From contig NZ_CP156688.1 in assembly GCF_040616545.1 (NCBI RefSeq), forward strand, positions 2,976,001-3,040,000: DNA of 64,000 nucleotides. The letters run 5' to 3'. The stretch comes from Akkermansia muciniphila (GTDB taxonomy: Bacteria > Verrucomicrobiota > Verrucomicrobiia > Verrucomicrobiales > Akkermansiaceae). The notes under the pieces are model-generated. The model had not been told where the DNA came from. It was given only the letters and a program-made list of their open reading frames with translations, and did no database searches. The position numbers and the translations under genes were made by a program. Shown piece by piece: positions 37,441 to 45,632 of the stretch. Each line of letters starts with the position of its first letter. The stretch's first letter is position 1.

Positions 37441-39708
37441 TCAGGCCGGTATAAGCAGATTTTTCCCGTCTGCATGATTCCCGCTTTCCGTTTCCATCAT
37501 CCGGAACATTTCTTCCATCCAGGATTGAACCAATTCCGGTTTTTCTTTTACCAAGTGTATGATTTTTCCATGGACATCAGTATGATGTTCCTTGCTGCCA
37601 GCCTGATGGACATATGTTTTCAGAAGATAGGGTGCCAGTCTTTCCGTTGCTTCTTCATCAAGGGTCCAATGTTGATTGGCGCTGTAAAATGCAAACAATT
37701 GAAGGCCGGATGTTTCCGGCTGCCGAATCAGCCTGAGGGGGTCTCCATAACGCTGCAAAAGGTTTTTAAACGGCTTTTTTTCTCTAATCTGCGCATGGAA
37801 CGGAGAAACCTTCACCCCCCGGTGTACAGGGGACTGCCCACTGAAGTCCACCGGCCATGCGCATCCCCACACGCCAATATGAAGATGGGGGAAATCCTTT
37901 TTCAACCGCTGCGCCAGAACAAGGCCCGCAAGAGCATCCTTGCAAATCCCCATCAGCAGCACGGATTTCAACTGGGGCATTTTCCGTATCCCCCGTTCCA
38001 TATCAAGATACATGCGTTCCAGAAGCATCAGCCCCTCCCATTGGTGATATCTCATGCCGATAAAAGGACGGCAGGAGTGCCGGAATACGGAGTTGCTGCC
38101 ATCGTACGGGTTGACGATCAATTCCGTGGCGTATTTGTTCACTTCATTGAGGGTAGAGAAGAAATGATAGTCCAGGTATTTATATTTCCCCTCTTCCGTC
38201 TTGAAGAATTGTTCAGTTCCCCAGTTATCCCATTTAAGAACGAGATTGCTTTCATCATGTTGAAGTATGGTTGCATGGTCATTGCGGTGAAGCCTGTGAC
38301 CACGTTTTTCATCCATCTGGAATTGGTCTGTCCACTGAGGATGGCTGAGGATAATGGTCTCCGCTGAAGTCATGTCCATGGCAGGAACGTCCACAACGGA
38401 AGGAACCGGAGATGCCGGGCAGGAGTAATGGAATTCACTGGCGGCATCTTCCAGAATGGGGATGACTCTTCCACTGTCAATGAGGGATTGCATGTAGGCA
38501 TTTTCCGTTGGCGCATGATGCTTCCATGAACCTGCGGCCCTCAGGTTCATATCCGTATCTCCCAAATAATAAAGCTGGGCTTCAGGGAATAAATAGTCCG
38601 CGAGACAAAGAGCCTTGCTTAACGTGGTGAAGTTACCCGTGCTCCGGTGAACTGCTCCCGGCATGAATTTCCAGTTTTCCAGTCCTTCCCGGCAGGCAAA
38701 TTCATTGGAAGAGTCCAATTCTTCATTATTAAAGTAAATTTCCGGAACTCCGCGCAAGACTTCCATATGCCTTTCCCCAGGAGAAAAAGCCAAGTATATG
38801 GCGCAGCAGGAAATCAGAACTATATCCGTCTTCACTCCTGCCAGGCCGGAATTCAAATTATCCATTTTGCTTACTCTGATCACTTTGTCACAAGAGTCTA
38901 CAAACGCTGAATAGTTGCGTGTCAAATCACGTTTATTGGAAACGATGCAAATACGTTGCCTGCATCCTTCTGAAGCCAGAAAATATTGATAGTTTTTGAT
39001 TTCACTTAATCGCGACAAGGCATGCCACTCTTCTTCCGTATCAATTTGCAGGCAACAGGGAAAGTCGTTTGGATAGGGGCACGAGTTATCCTCAAACATC
39101 GTGCCCGTTTCCAGAAATTTCTTCCGGGTTACGATATTGATGTTTCCATCAAAAAAATAGAAAAATTTTTTGGCATCCTGTTCACGATAAGCCAGATGGA
39201 AATGCCCCTCAAAATGGCCAATCATTTTAGTCTTGCGAGCCGTATAAGCGGATTGGATTTTTCCCTTTTCCACATCTTCCGCCATTTGACGAAGAAGCCC
39301 CGGACGACGGAAGGGAGAAGTTGGCTGCAGTACGGCGAACATCTCACAGGAGAAGCGGGCCAGCACCTGGCGTATGCAATTTTCCATCCGGCGGTCGTCC
39401 ACCGTCTCCCGGAAGAAATGGATGCCTTCCCGGCGGCAGCGTTCCATTATTTTTTCACTGTCCGTACTGACAACGGGGACAAATCCCTCCTGCAGGGCGT
39501 AGGAAACGGAATATAAAAACAAGGGCCTTCCGTTCAACAAGCGCCTGTTTTTATTAGGACAGCGCGCCGAATGTTTTTTAGCAGGAATGATGGCCAGTTT
39601 GGGGACAAAAGAGGGCAGAATGCGATCCTGTGGGTCAAATCCCGCCCGCAAATCCGCAAAAGCAACAGGTTTGGCCTCCTGGAATTTTATATCTGCTGCC
39701 TCAGCCAT
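37441..39708 (-). CDS. CMP-sialate synthetase / GT29-like sialyltransferase fusion
   Basis: 755 residues with at least three parts. Residues 37-235: acylneuraminate cytidylyltransferase (LAIIPAKKHSARCPNKN, STDSEKI, VLQPTSPFR), which makes CMP-sialic acid or a related CMP-nonulosonate. Residues 250-420: sialyltransferase-like. It shows an L-motif-like RICIVSNKRDLTRNYSAFVD with a following VIRV and TDI, an S-motif-like STGNFTTLSKALCLADYLF, and the GT29 VS-type H-x4-E in HHAPTE. Residues about 453-505: the shared module with HPQW and LKWDNWG. Residues 511-755: unrecognised. It overlaps the upstream GT6-containing gene by 22 bases. The synthetase lacks the usual Arg in IPARxGS (Lys here). No neuB/neuC is in the window. 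Confidence 0.75.
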   Translation of the reverse strand: MAEAADIKFQEAKPVAFADLRAGFDPQDRILPSFVPKLAIIPAKKHSARCPNKNRRLLNGRPLFLYSVSYALQEGFVPVVSTDSEKIMERCRREGIHFFRETVDDRRMENCIRQVLARFSCEMFAVLQPTSPFRRPGLLRQMAEDVEKGKIQSAYTARKTKMIGHFEGHFHLAYREQDAKKFFYFFDGNINIVTRKKFLETGTMFEDNSCPYPNDFPCCLQIDTEEEWHALSRLSEIKNYQYFLASEGCRQRICIVSNKRDLTRNYSAFVDSCDKVIRVSKMDNLNSGLAGVKTDIVLISCCAIYLAFSPGERHMEVLRGVPEIYFNNEELDSSNEFACREGLENWKFMPGAVHRSTGNFTTLSKALCLADYLFPEAQLYYLGDTDMNLRAAGSWKHHAPTENAYMQSLIDSGRVIPILEDAASEFHYSCPASPVPSVVDVPAMDMTSAETIILSHPQWTDQFQMDEKRGHRLHRNDHATILQHDESNLVLKWDNWGTEQFFKTEEGKYKYLDYHFFSTLNEVNKYATELIVNPYDGSNSVFRHSCRPFIGMRYHQWEGLMLLERMYLDMERGIRKMPQLKSVLLMGICKDALAGLVLAQRLKKDFPHLHIGVWGCAWPVDFSGQSPVHRGVKVSPFHAQIREKKPFKNLLQRYGDPLRLIRQPETSGLQLFAFYSANQHWTLDEEATERLAPYLLKTYVHQAGSKEHHTDVHGKIIHLVKEKPELVQSWMEEMFRMMETESGNHADGKNLLIPA

Positions 39709-42050
39709 GTGTGTCCTCCACGTTTTTGAAGAGATTTATCCTTCACGATCATTTTGGCTTTCGGCTTGATCGCCATAAGATTTTTTTGATTAAAGTCCAA
39801 TGTTTCAGGAAACAAATATTCCGGGGATAAAACAAGCGGATGCCTGCCGATCATATATTTGTTGAGATGGCTTTCATCATGCCAGACGGCAATGACGCCA
39901 TCCTCAAGATCCCGTCTGACGGCACCGGCCAATTCCCGGCACATGCAGAGATAATCTTCAGCCCTTCCCCCATTGAAGCCTCCGGCGAAATAATATTCTC
40001 CCTCGGAAGGGAGAACACGTGCCCGGGACATTCCATTTTTTTCATAGGGGTAAGCGGACCGATGGCATTTGTAGTACCCCGGATGCATCGTTACCGTAAG
40101 GCCTTGCCGGCTCGTCGGGAAAATTTCCCGCCCGATAGGCGCTATGGGAAGCAGAGTGCCGTTCATGAAATAAATGTAGTCGTACTGCTGTAGTTCCTCC
40201 TGAACCTTTAAAAAAGTTTCAAACCTTCTCAAGGTTTCCATGGGCCATGGATAAAACGGTTTGCTGACAAGGGTAACGTCTTCTCCCGTTTCCGCTTCCA
40301 TATGATCCGTGAATAGAAAATAATGCACATCGTGCCCTGTCAAAAAATACTGTCTGGAAGCCGCATAGAACTCCTCCCAGAATGTAATGTAACGCCCCGT
40401 GGCCACAAACAGGACAGCCACTTTTTTTCCGGATGGAGGAGAAGGTTCTTCACGCTTGCCGCTACCTGACAAAAGGAAGATGCCGTCTTCCCTTTTTTTA
40501 AACGTCTCTACTCCCCAGCAATCCCACTTAAGGGTTATTGCCTTGTCAGTGGCGGAAACAACATCCGCTCCGTCATCACGTTCAAAACGGCGCGCCCGGT
40601 TCCCAAGGATACGGATAACATCATGCCATTGGGGATGATGCACTTCCATGAGATGCTCCTCATTGTCCCGGTTAATGGAAATGTTCCAGTTCCTACCCTG
40701 AAAATCTCCCGGCACCAGTCCTCCGCGCATTACGGAGGTATTGCCGGTCTGGATCACCAGATGCATCGGGAGAGACATTTCCTGTACATACCGGGTACGG
40801 TTGCAGCTCCCGGTATCCAGCATGATCATGTGCATGAAGTTGTCTTCCGTAAAGCCGTATCCGGCATGACGGAGCCTGGGCGACATTTTGGATATCCGGT
40901 GCGGCTCCTGCTCACAAATCATTAATTTTTCCAGGACATCACGACTAAAGACCAGAGTGGGGCCAAAGCAGCCGAAAAATCCATTTCCGGAGAAGGGATA
41001 GCCACCCCTGGCGCCCAGGTATTCTCCCGGTCCACAGTAGAAGCTGCTGAATTCCGGAGGAAGATGCAGATGGAAGTTATTGACTGACTTGAAATAGTCC
41101 CTGCCGTACAAGTCATCATCATCAACTTTGGCGAAAAGATCGTACCCGGAAACGTCCAAATCCCTTACCGTATCCAGAAAATTGGAAAGCTGGTTCTTGT
41201 TGGGGAACAGCCGCATCGTCAAACGTCCTTCGTGAATGAAATGTTCAAACAGGGGCAGCACAGTCCTGCGGTACGTACCTTCCGGTATTCCTTTGACAGC
41301 TGCAAAAACATGCAGATTCGGATAGCTCTGATCCATCATGCACCAAATTTGCCTCTGCAAATCCGTCAACCGCTTATAGGAGGAGATGCAGGCCGCAATC
41401 TTGCAGTCCGGTCTCTGTTTGGTGCGCTCATGCTGGTAGAACAAATTGTGGCGCGCCACCCGGATCTTGAGGTCTCCATGGCTGTTGGCAGCCTCCAGAG
41501 CTATATCAGTAGGCAACCGGTAATCTGCAAAAACCCGGGCTACCCTGGAACGCCGCGCGGCAGGAATGACAAGGGCATGCGTTCCCCATACGTAGGAGGT
41601 ATTGGAATCCGTCTCTCCCGTTTTGAAATCTTCAAACAAGATTTCATCAGAGTCAGCGGGGGCTCCTTCCGGGGACCAGGCCGCATGATGGAACAGCCGG
41701 AAAATATCCGTCTCCGGATGTTCCATCATTTCCTTTCCGAGAGCTGTTTCCAAACGGGAAGAAGCTACCATCGGCACGGCATCACTTTCACCGAAAATAA
41801 TGAGATCGTTTCCGGCATACCTCCTGTCCTCCAGAAGGCGTATGAAAGATGCCCTCAGTGAACGGACGTGCGAACGTTCCGCAGATGCAGGGGACCTTCC
41901 CAAGTAGGAGGAGCTTTCCTCTTCCCGGCTGTCCCTGAGGGCGGAAAGATCCCAGGTGGAGGGATAGAGCTCCAGCTCATACCCCAGCCGGTGCAATTCG
42001 GAAGCACCCTCCGCCTTTTCTCCGGGCGATACAATCAAAACACATTTCAT
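39687..42050 (-). CDS. GT25-like / GT2-like / GT6 glycosyltransferase fusion
   Basis: 787 residues. Residues 1-205: GT25-like, with acidic motif LIIFGESDAVP. Residues 215-465: GT2-like, with IAACISSYKRLTDLQRQIWCMM and metal-binding DLFAKVDDDDLYG. Residues 470-525: shared module (HHPQW, LKWDCWG). Residues 541-770: GT6, the family of ABO blood-group and alpha-1,3-galactosyltransferases, with HDVHYFLFTDH, TMHPGYY, FAGGFNGG and the hallmark AVWHDESHLNKY followed by VLSPEYLFPE. The mammalian DxD site is replaced by NGT (residues 630-632), similar to the NxN of other bacterial GT6. Stop overlaps the next gene by 22 bases. Likely a cytosolic or inner-membrane-associated glycan-chain builder. Confidence 0.82.
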   Translation of the reverse strand: MKCVLIVSPGEKAEGASELHRLGYELELYPSTWDLSALRDSREEESSSYLGRSPASAERSHVRSLRASFIRLLEDRRYAGNDLIIFGESDAVPMVASSRLETALGKEMMEHPETDIFRLFHHAAWSPEGAPADSDEILFEDFKTGETDSNTSYVWGTHALVIPAARRSRVARVFADYRLPTDIALEAANSHGDLKIRVARHNLFYQHERTKQRPDCKIAACISSYKRLTDLQRQIWCMMDQSYPNLHVFAAVKGIPEGTYRRTVLPLFEHFIHEGRLTMRLFPNKNQLSNFLDTVRDLDVSGYDLFAKVDDDDLYGRDYFKSVNNFHLHLPPEFSSFYCGPGEYLGARGGYPFSGNGFFGCFGPTLVFSRDVLEKLMICEQEPHRISKMSPRLRHAGYGFTEDNFMHMIMLDTGSCNRTRYVQEMSLPMHLVIQTGNTSVMRGGLVPGDFQGRNWNISINRDNEEHLMEVHHPQWHDVIRILGNRARRFERDDGADVVSATDKAITLKWDCWGVETFKKREDGIFLLSGSGKREEPSPPSGKKVAVLFVATGRYITFWEEFYAASRQYFLTGHDVHYFLFTDHMEAETGEDVTLVSKPFYPWPMETLRRFETFLKVQEELQQYDYIYFMNGTLLPIAPIGREIFPTSRQGLTVTMHPGYYKCHRSAYPYEKNGMSRARVLPSEGEYYFAGGFNGGRAEDYLCMCRELAGAVRRDLEDGVIAVWHDESHLNKYMIGRHPLVLSPEYLFPETLDFNQKNLMAIKPKAKMIVKDKSLQKRGGHTWLRQQI

Positions 42051-42062
42051 AAGATGCGCCTG

Positions 42063-44318
42063 TTAAAGTTTAATCCATTGCGGGCAGAAGATGTCCTGCT
42101 CATCCTCAATTTTTCCGGCAAACCATTGTTTTTGAATAAAAACCCTCTGCTGCCCTCCCAGCCAGGCCCCCCACCAGGAAAAGGAGGAACAGGAAAGGAT
42201 GAGTTCCTGCATGGACGTCAACTCCCGGAGGGCGTCCAGCGTCCCATGCGCATCCATGATTATTTCAAAACGTTTTGCTTCCGGAACCCTCTCCATTAAT
42301 TTCCGGGCCAAATCCGGAGAATCCGAAAAGATGACCAGCTTCCTGATGTTGCCGGAAAGCCTGCGTAAGGCTTCATCAAGGAAAGGAACATCCGGCGTGC
42401 GGTACATGTCTGCATGGCCAAGATAGTCCCCCATCCTTATATGGACGCCCGCGGAGCCCTCCTGAACAGGAGAAATGAGAGGAGCAAACAGAGAACGGAC
42501 TTCTTCCGCAACATCATTAAAATACCGCTCGCTCTGGAAATATCCTCTCAGGGCGCCACGGCGAACCGTGTGCGGAATGGGGCGATAGGAAAATGCGGGT
42601 TCCCTGTATGTCACGGGATCAGTATACCCGCCGTCCGGACACAGGGAGCAAGCCTCCCCCAAATAAGCCATCAATTCCCAGGTTTCAGAACCGTGCCTCC
42701 AGGGGATACGGCATTCCACCCCTGTCCGGAGGGCATGCGCATAAGCGGCAGCTATCTGGAACAGATGGTTGCCCGTACGCGATCCGGGCATGAACTGCGT
42801 AGTGACGTAATCAGGAGATACGGGCACAGAGGTACGACGCATGGATAAAAGCGCACCGGAAGCGGCTCCTTCCGGTTTTACGGCATCCAGGCAGACGGTG
42901 CCCAGCAGGTCAAAGGGATGTTCATCCCTGTCAGCACGTCTTTCCAGGCATTGAAGATGCAAATGGCGGGAAATACCCGGAGCGTGCTGGGAAACCTGGA
43001 ATCCCAACTCCTCCAGAACATAACTCAGAAAATCGGCAGACCACAGGGATTGTTGCCTGTAAACTTCCATAAATGTACATAAATCATTCCCCGGAACCGG
43101 ATTTCCCTTCCCCCGGTCCTTCATGTACTGCCTGAACGCGGGCGTCATCATCCCGCACATCAGGCGCACGTCCCGAAAACTCAGACGTAAAATTCCCCCG
43201 GGTTTCAGAGAACGGAAGGCCTCCGTGAAAAACCGGCAGGCCTGTGCAGCCGTTACCGAGCCAATGACGTGTTCCAGATAAAAGGCATCCACGGAACCGT
43301 CCTTCCACGGGAGCGGCCTGGTGATGTCATAATTGGGGGCGTCCAGATTCAACCAGCCATTCAATCTCCGGGTGCCGCATCCCAAGTGAATGTACAGGAG
43401 GGGGGACTGGTCCATGATTTCCACATTGCCGGAAGAAAGACGGCGTTCAGCCCATAACCGGGCCAGGGACGGCATGTCCGGCCTCTGGCATATCTCCGTT
43501 TCCGATCCGATGTACCGCTCTCCTTCCAAAAGGAGCTGCTCCATAGGCCACATCTGCCATTTCAGCGTCAGTTCCCCTTTGGAGCCGATGCTCCACCAGC
43601 CATAGCAGGAAGTATCCCTCCTTCTGAATGCCCCATTGGAGTAAAACAGCATCTCCCCTTTCCAGTGAAGATGTGCAACATCACACACGGTGGAGGGAAT
43701 TCTGTAATTGAAAGAATAAATGGCTTGCATGATGGTGGGAGAGCACCAGTGAGCCGTTACCATGTCGTTATTCATTTCCGGATAATAAACATTGGACATG
43801 TAAAGCCGTTTGGTGGACTTCAGCCTGCCCCCCAGCTTGCCTACCAGTTCACCTACAATCACATCCTCCGCCCCGCATTCCGCAAAACCCGGCGCATCCA
43901 CCAGCTTTTCCACCATGCTGCGCTTCAGCAGGTAACCAGCCCCTCCGCTGGGCGAGTTGCGAAAGGAAACCAGAGCATCCCCGATCAGATCGTAGTCTTC
44001 ATCGATTAACGATGCCAACCGGCTCAGTTCCAAATATGTGTCGTCATCACATTTGAAGAGCCAGTCGAATTCGTAGTGCTCCAGCGCATGACGAAAGAAG
44101 GATTTCACCTTTCCGGGCAGTTCGTTGTAGCCATCAGCCGCGTCAAGCCCCACCGTGTCCCCTTCCTCCCCCTCCGGGGCCCGGTTATCACCCACAAAGA
44201 ACACGCATTCGATGCCGTCCGCAGGATGGGAGAGCCACGTAGTGCGCACTGCCTCACGCTTATCAACCATTCCATGGCACGAGCAGATGCCTACGATTAT
44301 GTTTGTTTTCTTTTTCAT
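42063..44318 (-). CDS. GT31-like / methyltransferase / GT11 fucosyltransferase fusion
   Basis: 751 residues. Residues 1-215: GT31-like beta-1,3-galactosyltransferase (REAVRTTWLSH, WLFKCDDDTYLEL with the DDD metal motif, GAGYLLKRSMVEKL, EDVIVG). Residues 215-275: a diverged copy of the shared module (RRRDTS, LTLKWQMWPME). Residues 305-465: SAM methyltransferase-like (LHLGCGTRRLNGWLNLD, SLKPGGILRLS). Residues 505-751: GT11 alpha-1,2-fucosyltransferase (RTGNHLFQIAAAYAHAL, GYFQSERYF, VHIRMGDY, SCSSFSWWGAWLG). ATG at 44318 is supported by a GGAGGG 7 bases upstream, and an ATG at 44333 is also in frame. Together the parts could extend a galactose-containing chain and cap it with fucose, as in an H antigen. 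Confidence 0.82.
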   Translation of the reverse strand: MKKKTNIIVGICSCHGMVDKREAVRTTWLSHPADGIECVFFVGDNRAPEGEEGDTVGLDAADGYNELPGKVKSFFRHALEHYEFDWLFKCDDDTYLELSRLASLIDEDYDLIGDALVSFRNSPSGGAGYLLKRSMVEKLVDAPGFAECGAEDVIVGELVGKLGGRLKSTKRLYMSNVYYPEMNNDMVTAHWCSPTIMQAIYSFNYRIPSTVCDVAHLHWKGEMLFYSNGAFRRRDTSCYGWWSIGSKGELTLKWQMWPMEQLLLEGERYIGSETEICQRPDMPSLARLWAERRLSSGNVEIMDQSPLLYIHLGCGTRRLNGWLNLDAPNYDITRPLPWKDGSVDAFYLEHVIGSVTAAQACRFFTEAFRSLKPGGILRLSFRDVRLMCGMMTPAFRQYMKDRGKGNPVPGNDLCTFMEVYRQQSLWSADFLSYVLEELGFQVSQHAPGISRHLHLQCLERRADRDEHPFDLLGTVCLDAVKPEGAASGALLSMRRTSVPVSPDYVTTQFMPGSRTGNHLFQIAAAYAHALRTGVECRIPWRHGSETWELMAYLGEACSLCPDGGYTDPVTYREPAFSYRPIPHTVRRGALRGYFQSERYFNDVAEEVRSLFAPLISPVQEGSAGVHIRMGDYLGHADMYRTPDVPFLDEALRRLSGNIRKLVIFSDSPDLARKLMERVPEAKRFEIIMDAHGTLDALRELTSMQELILSCSSFSWWGAWLGGQQRVFIQKQWFAGKIEDEQDIFCPQWIKL

Positions 44319-44335
44319 GGTTTTTCCCTCCATTT

Positions 44336-45382
44336 CTAGCCCGGCAATTTTTCCACCGCTTCAAAGACTTCCTCCCAGCTGGCGACAGACGCTTCCAGGC
44401 CACCAAGCTCCAGCCCCCGTTCCCGAGCGGCATGGGCCATGTCCGACCTCAGGCCGGGCTCGTAGGCCATTTTACTGGCGTAGTAGATGAAGTCCCTTTC
44501 ATGGTCGCACAGCCACCCGGTTTTGCCGTGCTCCACCATCTGCCTCCAGCCTCCACGGTTATCCACCACCAGTACGCTTCCGCTGGCCATGGATTCAAAG
44601 CCTACACGCGGCCAGTTTTCCGTCGTGTCCGTCGGCTGAAGTACGATCTGGCAATGCTTGTAGAAGTCCTGCTGGCTTACCTCTCTCTGATCGCGGGCCG
44701 TGCGTATCCAGCCGTAGGGCTCTCCGATCTTCTCCCGGCTTCTCTGGTCAAAACCCAGAAAGAGGCCGCGCTTAAAGACGGGGGCTACGAAATACTCATA
44801 GATGTGGAGCGTATTGGCCGCAAATTTGTCCGCATCCTGGCGCGAGATACGCCCGCAGCCGAAGTATTCCTGCGTCCTCTCCTCAATAAAGGGGAAGGAT
44901 TCGTTATGAAAATAGGGCTTGAAAGTCATAAAAACGATGGAAGGATCGTCATTGCAGCGCTTGAGCAGGGGCATGTTTTTCTGCCTGACTTCCTCATTCT
45001 GGTAAAGGAACATGGCAATGAGCCCCTGCTTCATGAGTTCCTTTTCCTTGTTAAAGAGCCAGGTCATGCAGTTGACAAAGATGGTGCGTTTGGTGCGCCG
45101 GCGAATGGCGGGCATGTTTTCCAGGAATTCCCCGTTACAGAACCCGATGATAGCATCCCCTTCCTGCAGAACGGTCCAGTCGTTGGGGGCGTGGATATGG
45201 ACGCCCAGACGGATCATTTCCAGATAAAGGGCTTCATTTTCAAATCCGCCGTTGGTGGGGATGATGTGGACGTCAATGCCCATGTGGAGCCAGACCATGA
45301 TCTGGTGGTGGAGTTCGGTTCCCGCTCCTCCGTAAAGGCTGGGGAACCCGTTGACATAGATCTTTTTCAAGGTGGTACTCAT
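44336..45382 (-). CDS. GT4-family glycosyltransferase, first gene of the glycan operon
   Basis: 348 residues. The GT-B fold is shown by IYVNGFPSLYGGAGTELHHQIMVWLHMG at the N-terminus and the C-terminal ENWPRVGFESMASGSVLVVDNRGGWRQMVEHGKTGWLC, with the catalytic-region Glu in GFESMASG. It likely transfers a hexose to a growing glycan. It is the first of the five minus-strand genes; the divergent RHS gene starts about 250 bases upstream, so the promoter lies in 45383-45632. The following gene begins 2 to 17 bases away. Confidence 0.82.
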   Translation of the reverse strand: MSTTLKKIYVNGFPSLYGGAGTELHHQIMVWLHMGIDVHIIPTNGGFENEALYLEMIRLGVHIHAPNDWTVLQEGDAIIGFCNGEFLENMPAIRRRTKRTIFVNCMTWLFNKEKELMKQGLIAMFLYQNEEVRQKNMPLLKRCNDDPSIVFMTFKPYFHNESFPFIEERTQEYFGCGRISRQDADKFAANTLHIYEYFVAPVFKRGLFLGFDQRSREKIGEPYGWIRTARDQREVSQQDFYKHCQIVLQPTDTTENWPRVGFESMASGSVLVVDNRGGWRQMVEHGKTGWLCDHERDFIYYASKMAYEPGLRSDMAHAARERGLELGGLEASVASWEEVFEAVEKLPG

Positions 45383-45632
45383 GGAATAATGGAGTTAAAG
45401 GTTGAACGAATTCATTGATGGACGCTAGCACGCTGCCTTTTAAGCTGGCAATGGGTAAATTTTGAAAATATGGCAAAGAAATACGTGCCACCGGAGAGCA
45501 ATATCCCCTCTTTTTCCACGTTGCCATCCGCCTCCAAAACGCATCAAACATCATAACGTTCGCGGCGTGTTTACACTGGTAGTTTTTGTTTCATGGTAGG
45601 GGCAACCATTGAACCAACACCATTTCATTACC

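Noticed and set aside
45609-45632. TTG start for the RHS gene
   Set aside because: The ATG at 45633 is standard, and the 8 extra residues (MNQHHFIT) show no homology or signal peptide.
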